Assembly (NCBI GenBank): GCA_020746875.1
Contig: JAGTJL010000015.1
Coordinates: 1,550,001-1,614,000 of the forward strand
Length of the DNA: 64,000 bases
Source of the DNA: Rhexocercosporidium sp. MPI-PUGE-AT-0058
Taxonomy: Eukaryota; Ascomycota; Leotiomycetes; Helotiales
Reading direction: 5' to 3'
Position 1 is the first letter of the stretch; every line of letters begins with the position of its first letter. The translations under genes were made by a program, and so were the position numbers. Positions 9,761 through 21,109 of the stretch are shown here, piece after piece. The notes below the pieces were generated by a model, which saw nothing but the letters and a program-made list of their open reading frames with translations, was not told the DNA's origin and did no database searches.

Positions 9761-12156
9761 CTACTTCTCTTCTCTAGCCGGCAACTCAGTTTCCTGGCCC
9801 TCGAAAGCAGGTAGCTCCTTCTCGACATCAGCCCACTTCTTCTCGCCCTCAACCAGAGCCTTGATAGCCTTGAGAATAGTATCTTCATCGGCTCGGACCT
9901 GCTTCGTCGAGTCACGGTCACGCAGCGTGTAGGTCTTGTCCTTCACACTTTGGAAATCAATAGTGATACCAAGAGGTGTGCCGAGCTCGTCGTTTCGGCT
10001 ATAACGCTTGCCAATGGAGGCAGAAGAGTCGTCCACACGGCTAGAGACACCAAGGGCGCGGAGTTTGAGGGACATGTATTTTAGGAGCGGCTTGAAGGAT
10101 TCGTGGCTAGAAAGTGGGACGAGGAGAACCTTTGTGGGTGCTACTGGTGGAGGGAAAGAGAGAACCTGGAATTGTCAGTCTGTTACCCAATGAGGATTGA
10201 GAGGGAAACTTACACCACGTGCTTCATCACCACCTTCGCTGCCACCACGGGTCCAGTAGTTGTGCTCGATCAGGGAATATAGAATACGGCCAATACCGAA
10301 CGATGGCTCGATAACGTTGGGTGTGAATTCTCTCGTGTTCTCTGTTCTGGTTCGTCGCTCGATGACGATCAAATCCTTGCTGATCTCCACCTTGCCATTG
10401 CCAACTCCCTCGACATCGATTGTGATCTTGCCATCAGCAGCGAGTTCTTGAGCGAGAGCTTCCCTCTTATCTTGTGGGAGAGCCTCAATAGCAGCCTCGA
10501 CTGTCTTACCATCCTTCTTGAAGAATGGACCGAACTTCTTCTTGTCCAAGTCGATCTGCCATTCCTCGATCGTGATTGGTGTCTCCAGTCTCTCGCGTAC
10601 CATCAATGGAGCACCGGTCTTCTTTGCATGGACTGTGAGATCGTAGGCACTTCTGTCGGCACAACCAACACACTCGATCCAGCCGTAACTAGTTTGTAAT
10701 TCGGCATCCCAGCAGTCAGCGGCGTAATGGGCCATCTCATTCGCCATGTGTTGTCTGAATCTGATCTTCGACTGATCAACACCAAGCTTCTCTAGGAACA
10801 AGTGGATTCGTGCCAGAAAGTAACCCAAGGTCTCGTTGTCAACAGTACCATCAGCGACGGCTTTGCCAATAGAAACTTTCGCAACATCCGTCTTGCCAGC
10901 CAATTGTGTCTCCTTATTCAACAAGACAAGCTCGACATCCTTGACTTCGTCAAAACGGGCATGCTTCTTGCCACCATCTGGATCGACATAGTGCTCAATT
11001 TCAGCCATCAGGAACTCACGGACACGGAGCAGACCAGCGCGAGGCGAAATCTCATTTCTGTAGGACTTGCCGACTGAGGCAGAGGCGAATGGCATTTGCT
11101 GCTGGTTGAAGTCCAGGAGTTTGGCGAAGTTGAGGAATTGACCCTGAGCGGTTTCTGGTCTAAGATAGCCTTGAAGATTGCCGCTGGGACCGATAGCAGT
11201 TTGGAACATGAGATTGAAGGCGACGGGTGGGGAGGGTTCAACGCCAGTAGCGGGGTTCTTCATCTCGTACTTCTTGATCAAACCACCCAATTCCTCACCA
11301 TTGTAGTTGTCAATCTGAAATTGTCAGTCTTGAACCCCCGTTCTTTCAAAGCATAGCCGTACCTTTGCCAAAATCTCCTCATACTCCTTCACAACGGCGT
11401 CATCAAGCTTGACAGCCTCAATAGCACCCTTGACCTTCTTCTTCTTCTTTTTGGGGTCGTCTTCCTTCTCCACAACTTTCACACCTCTGGCTTCCTTATC
11501 ACCCTTCAGCCGCGATTCCAAGATCTCCTCCACGAAGTGATCCGCTCTGATGATATCGCCGTTCTTTGGGTCCTTGCACATCCAATCTGCGAACTTCTCA
11601 ACGTGACCACTGGTCTTCAGGACTTGTTCGGGAGTCAAGGCTGGGCAATCGACCTCCAACATATCCTCCTCAAGAACGAAGTGCTTGCGCCATATATCCA
11701 TAATGTTTGTGAGAAGTGCGCAACCGGGAGGGCCATAGTCGTACTATCAGCAGAACAGATCAGCATCTACTTTCCTCGTAGGAAATCCGGAGCCTATGGC
11801 ATGCACAGTTCCAGTTCTTCATACATTGAACCCCCCATCAAGAAAGGTCCAAAGCGAAATAAACTCACGAGACCAGCTACACCACCGTAAATCTCGAAGG
11901 AGGGGGTATAGAACATGCGCCGCCTCAGCATAGAGTCCATAGTCTGCCTATCGAAGGGTTGGCCCTTAAGAGTAGTCGTCGCCATGATTGTGTCCGGCTG
12001 TTTCTTCCCCTGGAATTTCGGAGCTTGGTATTTGTTGAAGTGTGCAGACGCAGTAAATGCTCGAAGAGTAACGGTAACGTGGGTATTCTGTCGTCGTGCG
12101 AGTGTTGTTATTCGTAGTTGACCAGCAGTTTGTACGAAGCTGCAGAGGGAGCGCAT
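9761..12156 (-). CDS. GRS1: Glycyl-tRNA synthetase, probably dual cytosolic/mitochondrial
   Basis: Four exons: 12156-11869, 11743-11363, 11314-10214 and 10165-9761, all phase 0, giving 724 aa. The class II core is clear: [23 protein letters not shown] at the first junction, motif 2 around [12 protein letters not shown], and motif 3 around [15 protein letters not shown]. The last exon is the anticodon-binding domain ([25 protein letters not shown]). The Lys-rich insertion [12 protein letters not shown] in exon 2 is typical of eukaryotic GlyRS. It charges tRNA-Gly. The first 57 residues are Arg/Thr-rich without acidic clusters, like a mitochondrial presequence; Met58 ([14 protein letters not shown]) would start the cytosolic form. 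The first AUG has a poor context (TGA AUG C) and the second a good one (ATC AUG G). It is divergent from RPF1. Confidence 0.96.
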
Positions 12157-12462
12157 TCACTTAAGACCCATCCAATTGAGGGCTGAGTCACTCGATATCA
12201 AACGGTCGTTATGGTGGGCGCGGGTGAAGGTTGGTTGCAGCTTGGAGCTTGGAATTCCTATTATGACTCTTGCTCGTCTGGCCTCGAGCAATCAAGAGGG
12301 ACACGGACAAGCCAGAATTCTTAGCCTTGTGGAGGGGCGGCCGCTTCTGACGCCGGCCCCGCTTTAATTTTCGAGATGCCCGCCCAAAACTTTTTGTCAA
12401 TCCGAGCTCTCTGCTGCTCCACGATTACCACAACCCCGCAACAACACGATTCGCAAGTCACA
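12157..12462. promoter_or_regulatory. Shared divergent promoter of GRS1 and RPF1 (306 bp)
   Basis: Both translation starts face away from this interval, so both genes must be driven from it unless their leaders overlap. Both are growth-related translation genes, so co-regulation is plausible (inference). Confidence 0.65.
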
Positions 12463-13710
12463 ATGGGATCCAGTCACAAACCGCCTTCTGCAAAGGCCAG
12501 TCTGCCTTTCAAGACCGGCAACAAATTCAGACGACAAGATCTCCACGTCAAGCAAAAGAAAGCCCGCGACAGTCTGCGACGAGATGAGCGCTTTAAGCGG
12601 AAAAGAGAGGAGGACAAGAACCCCGAATTAAGAGAGGCACGACTGGCGAAAAACATTCCAGTTACAATTGACAAGAAGCGAGTCTGGGATGAGGTCGACG
12701 GCGATGGGTTGAACGTCAGCGTGGACGTGGAGCAATTGAAGAGGCGGCGCATCGAGGAAGCTGAAGCAGCAGAACAAGAACCAGTAGAGGAAGCAGTAGA
12801 CCAGGACGACGATGCAGACAGCATGTTAGACTCGGACTCAGACGGCGAGGAAAACGATAACGACTCCGACGCAGAAAACTCCGAGCCCAGATCAGGACCA
12901 CGAGCATCATCCACAGCAGCCTCCACGACCAGCACAAACCTCGACCTGACGCCCTCCTCACTAAGTCTCAAATTTCCAACCCTCTTCTCCGACACCCCAC
13001 CACCAGCCCCCAAAATTCTTCTCACCACCTCCCTAAACTCAACACTCCACCACGAAGCCGACCTTCTCTGCACCCTCTTCCCCAATAGCACCTACATCCC
13101 GCGCTCCTCCCACCGCTACGGGCACAAGTTCTCCCTGCGAGAAATCTCCAAGTTCGCCGCAAATCGCAACTACACCTCCGTCATCCTCCTAAAAGAAGAC
13201 TCCAAGAAACCAACCGGCTTGACCATCGTCCACCTCCCCGACGGACCAACCTGCCACTTCAGCATCGCAAACTGGGTCGACGGCAAGAAACTGCCGGGGC
13301 ATGGCAACCCGACCAACCACTACCCAGAACTAATCCTCAACAACTTTCGCACGCCCCTCGGTCTCCTCACCGCGCGTCTGTTCCTGACTCTCTTCCCGCC
13401 CCAGCCTGAGCTGCAGGGGAGACAGGTAGTCACGCTACATAATCAGCGTGATTACATCTTCCTGCGCAGGCATCGGTACGTGTTCCGCGAAAAGAAGGAG
13501 ACGGAGAAGAGTGTAGTTGGGCCGGATGGGAAGGTCGTCGAGGGTGTAGAGGGCATTAGAGCGGGTTTGCAGGAGCTGGGTCCCAGGTTTACGTTGAAAT
13601 TGAGGAGGGTGGACAAGGGTATTGGGAGGGCGGGTAGTGAGGGTGAAGATGCCGTACAATGGCAGTGGAAGGCGCATATGGAGAAACAAAGGACGAGGTT
13701 TAATCTTTAG
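12463..13710 (+). CDS. RPF1: Ribosome production factor 1 (Brix-domain protein)
   Basis: Single exon, 415 aa. The ATG at 12463 (ACA AUG G, strong context; MGSSHKPPSAKASLPFKTGNK) is preferred over the in-frame ATG at 12376, whose extra 29 residues look non-conserved. The N-terminus is very basic (FRRQDLHVKQKKARDSLRRDERFKRKREEDK), followed by an acidic Asp/Ser-rich linker around residues 105-150. A Brix domain follows from about 180 (PKILLTTSLNSTLHHEADLL) to about 370 (VTLHNQRDYIFLRRHRYVF), with the sigma70-like region LNNFRTPLGLLTARLF. Rpf1 acts in the nucleolus in 60S subunit assembly and 27S pre-rRNA processing (family knowledge). It shares a promoter with GRS1. Confidence 0.95.
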   Translation: MGSSHKPPSAKASLPFKTGNKFRRQDLHVKQKKARDSLRRDERFKRKREEDKNPELREARLAKNIPVTIDKKRVWDEVDGDGLNVSVDVEQLKRRRIEEAEAAEQEPVEEAVDQDDDADSMLDSDSDGEENDNDSDAENSEPRSGPRASSTAASTTSTNLDLTPSSLSLKFPTLFSDTPPPAPKILLTTSLNSTLHHEADLLCTLFPNSTYIPRSSHRYGHKFSLREISKFAANRNYTSVILLKEDSKKPTGLTIVHLPDGPTCHFSIANWVDGKKLPGHGNPTNHYPELILNNFRTPLGLLTARLFLTLFPPQPELQGRQVVTLHNQRDYIFLRRHRYVFREKKETEKSVVGPDGKVVEGVEGIRAGLQELGPRFTLKLRRVDKGIGRAGSEGEDAVQWQWKAHMEKQRTRFNL

Positions 13711-14206
13711 AGAATTTGACAGAAATGAATACCCTTGTTTGTCCCCAAGATCTCTCGATTTGCTTGAATTTTTCTCTGTCAATATGGTGACACCAAGTAG
13801 AAGTCGCCTGCTAAGCGAGCTCATGAAGAGGTACTGAAATGCCATTCAAGAGGTAGAAGCAGCCACGTAGAACGAGGATTGCTAGCAAAGATCCGATCGA
13901 AATCTCATTCCCTAATCCGATATATCGTACAATATCAAAGGAAAAGTGTCTATGTAACTGCGGTCTATGCGTACAGTTTTGGTATCTCTTCATATCCACC
14001 TCTCTATTCCGAGCTGGGCCGAACCAATGCAACCGTTTAAACGCCAAGCAACAAAAGGAATCCTATCAGCAGATATACCCAACGCAACCCAATAGACCAA
14101 AAACCCATCCAAAGCCACGCTCCCAGAAAATGCACAAATCCACCTCCTGCTCTCCTCTCAACCAGACAAATGAAACCGAAAAGAAAGCCTTCCCCATGTT
14201 GCGCAT
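13711..14206. other. Convergent 3' intergenic region
   Basis: About 500 bp between the RPF1 stop and the stop of the minus-strand membrane protein. It must hold both 3' UTRs and polyadenylation signals. Nothing else seen. Confidence 0.5.
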
Positions 14207-15590
14207 CTACGCACGACAATAGTCATAACTACTATAACCCCTCTGCCTAACCCACTGACTATGCCTCTCTAGCACCAAAGGCGCCACATCCCTATTCGCC
14301 TTCATAAACACCGTCTCGAACGGATGTACATTAATCCCAAAATACTTCCCCTCCCACAACAGGTCGTGATTTTTCTCGCACGTCCGCCCTTCCTCATACT
14401 CGGCAATTCCGTGATACGCGCTCATCATGGCATCGACTTTGTAGCCCGCGGCGCGGATCAGGCTTGTGGATGATACTTCGGCTGCGACTGCGGTGTCGTA
14501 GTTGTGGAAACAGCTGTTTATGCCAGGGGCTTGGTGGATACGTGGTGTTTTTGGGGTGGGGGAGCGTTTGGCGTCGGTGATCGGTGGAGATGAGGGGTCG
14601 TTAGAGGGGGTGGAGGTGGATGTGGAGGTAGTCATGTCGATGTCTTTGCTTGCGGGTGGGAGTTTGATGGGGTGCGTGGAGAGGTAGTCGAGGGCTTTTT
14701 GGGGTGGGAAGAGGAGTGTTTCGATACCGATTCGGTCGGTGGCCCAGATCATGGATTGGATGTGGAATGTTGGCCAGCAGTTGGCTGTTATTCCAACGAG
14801 CTGTTGGTTATTAGTTGGTTGGTTCTTGCGTAGTTGGATTTTGGAATCTTGGAAGTGAGACCTACCTTTACTTCATCAGTAATCTTATTAAGGAACATAT
14901 CTGTCCAACAACCTTCAGACCAGTAAGGAACAAATGGGCCACGTATACTGGCGTTCATGGTGATGAAACGCTTGTAATTCTTGTACAGGTCGTCCCTGAG
15001 CAAGACTTCTGCGTAAGCACCTAGATCATAGCATTCATTTGGTCGCTGAATCAGGCGGATGTTGTCTTTCTTTGGGACAATATCTTTGGCTTTGGTTTCT
15101 CCATTAAGGATGAAGATGAAATCGGCTGCGGCATGGAGGCCATGAGCGATGAAGAACTTGAGGTTCTCGAGTGCGCTGCCGTCTTTTGAGTCGGCGTAGG
15201 CGTAGAGAATGAGTGGTCTGTCGGAGACCTTGCTTTTCTCTGATTCAACCTCCTTTCCAGCGTTGTCGGCTGATGGAACCGTGACAGTTATATCTTTTGC
15301 CTCGGAAGAAGTTGATGTCTCTTGAGATGATCCAACATCAATTTTGGCGGCATTGTCTTGTGCTTCTGTGATGACTTGTTGCGCTACATCTTTCGAGATC
15401 TAGAAATAGTCAGATACGTTGCTCCAACAGCTGTCATCGAGTATCGACAACGAACCTGTGACGAATTCATAGGCATATCCAAAGCTAACAGCGACCAAAT
15501 CAAACAAACGACTACAACTGCCAAGATGAAAGTCGTCCTTAGCGGCACCAAAGCGCCGTTGGACAACTTTCCAAGTTGTATAGCACCCAT
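14207..15590 (-). CDS. Predicted type II membrane protein, glycosyltransferase-like, unclassified
   Basis: Three phase-0 exons: 15590-15456, 15399-14866 and 14800-14207, giving 420 aa. A short cytosolic tail is followed by one transmembrane segment at residues about 19-36 (TTFILAVVVVCLIWSLLAL). A Ser/Thr/Asp-rich stem leads into a luminal domain beginning RPLILYAYADSKDGSALENL. Conserved-looking blocks are FFIAHGLHAAADFIFILNGE, RPNECYDLGAYAEV, FITMNASIRGPFVPYW, DEVKLVGITANCWP and QSMIWATDRIG. The single-anchor topology, the NGE near a beta-strand end and the short acidic motifs resemble Golgi GT-A enzymes, but no classical DXD motif is certain. The start at 15590 is chosen because it gives the anchor topology; a further upstream ATG at 15863 adds an implausible extension. 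Confidence 0.75.
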
Positions 15591-16087
15591 GTTAATCCTG
15601 AAGTCGAGTATCAAAATATCAAGCTGTTTGACGCCGGATGCAGAGAGGATTCTAGATATGGGAAGCCCTCTATATCTAGGTGGGTGACCCCACGCCCGAA
15701 AGCGTCGATTCGCGGCCCTCTTCGTAGCTGCTCCACCCACTACAGTGGGGATTTCCCGTATCTTTAAATACGCTCCTGGTAGGTGCTCTGACACGAGCGG
15801 CGAGGACTGAGTGGCTGAAGAAATGAAAATAACACAATGACTACAAACAGTTGGAGATTGCAAAGGAGTGTGTACGAGTAGTTTCTTGAGAATTGAGGGA
15901 AAAGTAACTTAAGTAGAAAGCTGCGACTGAAGTTTGATGACTAGTGCATTTTTGACTTCAAGAAGGCCAAGTAGTGCCGAACTCATTCAGATACTGACAT
16001 ATCAGAACAGATGAAAGAAGAAGATGCGCGACAGCGGAGCCCAGTCATGATACAGTACAAGAGTTCAGAGAAGAAAATAGCTAAAGC
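15591..16087. other. Upstream region of the type II membrane protein gene
   Basis: No gene seen. A GGTGGGTGACC string near 15681 resembles a piece of 5S rRNA, but the rest does not fold like one. Confidence 0.45.
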
Positions 16088-16960
16088 AATTGTGTGATGA
16101 TAGTACCTATCCCAGATGACAAACCAGTGGCGTCAAACCTCGAGATGCATTCACCAAGCGCTTGGTACGTACCATCTGCACATGTGTTAAGATCTCTAGG
16201 TTTGCACCCAGTTCCTGACACAGTCGACCACTTGGATTGGGGGAATGGCGAGTCTTCTGGAACAGACAGACGTTGGAGAATCTTTAGCTTCCGCATCCGT
16301 TCGTTCGCGCATCGCCCATGCAGACAGGTTACATTTGCCCAAGATCCTTTCGCAGGCAGGTTCCTAAAGTCCAGTCCTAGAACAGACTTTTCGATCCTCT
16401 TAATGGCATGCTACAGTCCTTCTGATTCGCCGCAAGATTCGAGCTTACGGCGCTGCAGGAAAAGTAAGTGTTTCGAGACACCGTCGTGAAGGTCTGTGGA
16501 GAAAGGACTCGTCAGCACCCACATCAATCCCAACTAGACCCTTGGAACTTTTGTTTCATGGCGCCTAATGGGCAAGCAATTGTGCGACCGAACCAATCTA
16601 AAGAAAGGCACAGCGTCTGCCTGCGAAGACGAAGAGGCACCGTATTGTTCCTATTCGAGACCTATTCGGTGCATAGTGGCTCCTTGGCCAGTCAAATTCT
16701 CTTGCCGTGCCTCGCAGCGGCAGGTCGAAATACGCGCACACCTCAGGCCGATGGTACGATAAACTTCCAACAACGACCATCCTCATTTCTCATGCTTACC
16801 TTCTCTCCCGGCATCATAATTCTAGCCAGGGAATGCCAGCCGCCAATCGGTATTAATAGAGTTCCGGATTAGAAATTGAGACGATCAAACACAACCTCAC
16901 CTTCCGAGCCTTTCGGAATTCATGGGATTGGGATGATCGGACGAAGATCAGACAAACCAG
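16088..16960 (-). pseudogene. Possible degenerate coding relic, family not recognised
   Basis: Minus-strand stretches read as protein with scattered stops. Near 16870-16800 one reads LIPIGGWHSLARIMMPGEK. Near 16420-16290 another reads HAIKRIEKSVLGLDFRNLPAKG, then TCLHGRC. Near 16290-16090 the frame stays open (RLSVPEDSPFPQSKWSTVSG, later GECISRFDATGLSSGIG). A splice-like border TTTTCCTGCAG precedes the second block. At least one TAG stop fits a CAG origin. It looks like an old broken gene, but I cannot name it, and frame continuity between the blocks is unproven. Confidence 0.3.
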
Positions 16961-18319
16961 CCAAGCCTCCAGATCTCTGGGCGTTAATACCATACTGTAA
17001 ATCAACAACACGGGTACAGTACACATCGTGAACTGTGCGAATGCAACGGTAGTGCCGGACCGAGGGGTAAAATCGAGGTACAAGGGAGATTCTTCTGAGG
17101 AGGTTGTGAAGATGCGAGTGAGGATGGAGATCGGCGAAGGAAAATCTCTTATCCCTCTCCGTGAAGGAAGCGAGAAAGTTCCTTGCCCAGGGTGTGTTCG
17201 AGCAGCTTATGTTTCAATTATCGAGCCCGGCTTCTTAAAATTTAAATCCGCCACACTCTTCACCTCTTGTCGTCATAGAGAGAAGAAAGTCTGAGTACTT
17301 GGGTGGTCTCACCAAAGGGGATTTAAGGAATTGAGACGGATCACATGCCAGCCACGTGCCTAGACAGAAAAGACATCATTCGCGAGCCTCTTACAGCTTA
17401 AATGAAGCAGGCTGAAGAAGTCGTCTTCTACTCGTCATGGTGTTAAATTTTGTCGATCAAGCCATATGATAAAGTCTTTAAGTGACTACTCTTCCAGTGT
17501 CATGTTTGCCAAAAAGGCTCGAGCTCTATTGACGAAAATTGCTGATCTCTCCGCTACTTGCAATTCCTTTAGGCGGTCTTGTCTGTATGCAAATTGCGGG
17601 TTAGGTGCTCCCCGATCTCACTTTCTAGAATCCAATTCGTGGTTAAGTTTGGCTGATATGACCCAGCCGAGACCCCAATCTTGCTCTTGACTTCATCCCA
17701 TATACTTCATTTTGATGTTTAGAGCAAGGCTTGCTACGCGTATCGCTACAAGAAGTATGTCCACTCAATCCCACTCGTAGAGATACTTCACCTACATATC
17801 TTTGGGAGTCCAAGTGGAGATTGTTGAGATCGCTCTATAAGATCCATATCAGGCTCGGTTCCCCATATCCATATCCATATCCCTCGATAAAGCTTCGTAA
17901 AGATATGGCAGTACCTAATGATAAGCTCCTAGATAAACAGTTCTTATGCCAATTTGTGAAATGTTCAAAGTGTGTTAGCACCTAGCTCGAGAGATGATAG
18001 TCAGCTCGAGCACAAGTCTCTCTGCTGCTTGCTACAATCTCCCTTTCCGTGTCTCTCAAATATCAACTCGGTGGAGTCTTCTTCCTACTGATACTTCTCT
18101 TTTCAGATCAAACGAAGAAACTGAGCCGTTTCAAGCCTCACGCAATAGCTCGGTGTCCGCCTATACCCTGGACGCGATTCTACACGACAAAGACCATACC
18201 CCGCCATATGTAGTTGTGTTACCTGAGTCCCACGCATCGCCGCCTAGAGCGCTGCATCTTCTACCGTGAGGAAATTGTATGTTGAAAACAACAATCAACA
18301 TCTACTTTTAGCATACCAC
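16961..18319. other. Gene-free region before the MFS relic
   Basis: No supported gene. A short CCATAT repeat occurs near 17862-17881. Short open frames have no domain content. Confidence 0.45.
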
Positions 18320-20070
18320 TCAAAATTTCCACACACGTTATCTACCTCGCTGCAAACACTCTCCCCGGCACGATCCATCTCGTCGATCGTGAAGGCACAA
18401 TCCGAGCGAAACACGCCTCCTCCGTCGACCTCAAAGACATTGTACTCGTTCCAGCTCCAAGTGCCGACCCAGAAGATCCTTTGAATTAGAGTGTCAAAAG
18501 TAAATAGCTTCCAATGCGTCGCAGTGCGTGTGTACATTCACCATCGGCATTGCCAGTGCGGTGATTGCAGTGTATTTGTGCCAATTTCAGACGACACTGG
18601 GTTGACATTGGGGGATCTGAATGCTAGAATGTGATATCTGTTCTTGTCTTTTGTAAGTTCTCTTCATGATCAAGAGCCTGAAATATATCGGGGAACAAGA
18701 ACTGAACAGGAATCTTTTTAGGGATGTGGATGTCACTCATGGCAAGCCGTTGCGCTGCAATAGAGCAAACGGCCAGGTGAGTAAGACTTTCGCATAAATT
18801 TGGACCCGGCTTGTAGATCGATCGATTTACTTGCTCAGCTTGCTCGCCACCTTGGTCAGTACTCTCGTGGCGAAGCAATGAAATTACGATTTAATTAAGT
18901 CGTTCAGGGTATCATGACCTGAGTTCCTTACGCAAAAGACTAATTAATGAAGCTTGGGCTGGTATAAAACCTCACGAAATCGCCATAAGTTAAGCTTCAC
19001 TGGTTCCAAACAGGAAGGGAAATCCTTGCATGATTTGTTGGAGCACCCAATGAATCACTTTGTGAGATCTCGATTACAGACGTTTATTTCGCTCATGAAA
19101 AGAGGTCCTACATAGGATTATATGCACTCATGTTAGCTGAAAGCAGTTTTCTTGCACCTGTTCGGGCAGGATTTATCAATGTTGGCCCAGGTTGGTCAAT
19201 ACTCTACCGATGAAAACTTTTATCGCTGACAGTATTCAGGCTGCCATCAGGTGATGTACTGTTGTGCGGTATTTCTGGGGGTAGGCTTTGTCTTCTGCTT
19301 TCTTTTTATGGAAGAGATGAGCTATGACCGAGCACCACTCATATCAATCAAAACTCCATCCGATACACCCTGTTCCAGCACGCCCCAAGAAAAGCAACTT
19401 TCGACCTCAGAAGATCCAGAAAAGAGCAGCACTGTACCTATTCAAGCTTCGCAGCCGGACATCAGCCCACCCTCAACCACAACAAATACAAGCCCAAAAA
19501 CTGCCTCCAGAAAGTCTCCCCTCATCAAAAAGACACGAGATTTCAAATTCTAAATTTTTTCCACCTTCTATACTGACCTTTCCTCTTCTTCCCCCTCCCT
19601 ACAGTAGTCTACGCCGGCTTCTCCTATGGCAGCAACCTCATCTGGTTCAATGTTCTCAACGGCACCGCCTTCCCTAATCCTTCCCGGTGAACCATACAAC
19701 TTCCCCATATCTATAGTCGGTCCCGTGTTCGCCATGGGCACTATAGCTGCTAGTAATACAATTGCTGTCCAGCTCTCAATCAGTTACTGCATTGATTTTT
19801 TATGAAGACCTGAGTGGCGAGGCTGTGGTTACGGTTATTTGATGAGGAATACGACGAGTTTTGCTGTAGTGTATGAGATTACGCCATGGATTGTATAGAT
19901 GGGATATCAGAATGCTTTGGACTTGCTGCGTTCGCGGGTTTGGCGTAGGTGATGGCTTTCGTAATTATAGTTAGCTGTGGGAAGATTTGGAGGGCAAGGG
20001 CGAAGGAGAGGTATGCATTTCAGGTATATAGGGGAGAGTATGCAGCTGGGAGTTGGGCAAAAATGACCTA
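18320..20070 (+). pseudogene. MFS transporter (HOL1-like, drug:H+ antiporter type), multiply disrupted
   Basis: Pieces follow the order of a fungal 12-TM MFS protein. They are: LPGTIHLVDREGTI and DIVLVPAPSADPEDPLN (18350-18485, then TAG where Trp is expected); TFTIGIASAV with a frameshift to VFVPISDDTGLTLGDLNA (18535-18620); WQAVALQ then a stop then SKRP (18740-18782); YLLSLLATLVSTLVAK (18829-18876); ESLCEISITDVYFAHEKRS and LYALMLAESSFLAPV (19050-19150); CAVFLGVGFVFCFLFMEEM (19262-19320); YAGFSYGSNLIWFNVLNG (19610-19665); a frameshift, then EPYNFPISIVGPVFAMG (19690-19740); and FAGLA, stop, VMAFVIIV near the C-terminus (19932-19970). At least five stops and several frameshifts are present, yet intron borders (GTAAGT/TTTTAG, GTGAGT/GTAG) survive. 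It is clearly non-functional. Confidence 0.88.
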
Positions 20071-21109
20071 GAAAATGGGGGTAATCATTCAGGTGAGAGG
20101 TGTTCAGGCGTAGCACGTAAAATTAAAATATTGAACAATACAGGTCTATCTATCCACTTGACACTTTTTACATGTGTGATACCTTTCGCTTGCCCTCAGT
20201 TTTCTGCTTAAAGATACTTTGTAGCTCCAAGGCTGGCGGTAGAGAACAAAAACAATCATCTCAGGTATTGCTGAGCTGTTGTTTCTCGCCTAGTAATCCA
20301 GTTCCCTTTCCCTCGTCAGCTTCAAGGACTGACATGACAAACAAGCCTTCCAGCTCTTCAACCACATGGTCCAAACCGCCAGTCCGAGCCAACACTGATT
20401 TCGAAATCGACTTCAAAACAACACTCTAAACCCTCTCTTCATCGGAAACCCCGATAACAAAAGCAACTCCCACCTAGACAAAGTAATGTAACTCGGAAGT
20501 CTATCTAGGAAGGTTATCGTGCAACATACCTTGAGGCTCCACAGAGGCGAATATGAGTTCAATTGAAGGCTGCGCAGTTGCGTATATGACTGTTGTTGTA
20601 TTATTACATATGGCGCCTTCAAGCTCCCTGAATAGGGGAGCTTACTGGCGTCATGGTTTTGGTAGTCTTGATTGGGCTCGCTTAGCCAACCAACCATAAC
20701 CTGCACGACAAAGGTCTTGCAAAGCGCTGTATCCTGTGCACAAATCTCTACTGCGAGACGCTCAAGGGTAGAGAAGAATGGGTCTATGATATCAATTATG
20801 TTGCGATGGGTGGTCTGAGGCGCACTGCTGTCTGAGGGTACCTTTGCGTTTCTTGTAAGTGGTATTTGTTGCTCATCTTAATGACTTTCTGATGATATGT
20901 AGGTTTGCTGATGAGAGGTAAAGTACTCGTAAGATCCTGAAAGGCTGCCAAAGCGGTTTCGTCTTTAGCTTATGCGGAACCTGACTGCAGGAAGACGGAG
21001 ATTAGAGAGGGAAATTTCTCGAAGCTCAGTGCCATTCCGAACCCACTAACCAACCATATAGAAAATCCAACTGTAAAGTAAACAAAAGTGGACCAATGTC
21101 ACTAAACTC
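20071..21109. other. Region between the MFS relic and the Ecm33-like gene
   Basis: No supported gene. Short frames such as 20340-20429 (Ser/Thr-rich) show no domain. It may contain further unrecognised decay products of the adjacent relic. Confidence 0.4.

Noticed and set aside
15600..15720. 5S rRNA-like string GGTGGGTGACC near 15681
   Set aside because: Only about 11 bases match; the surrounding sequence does not show the 5S stems or internal control region.
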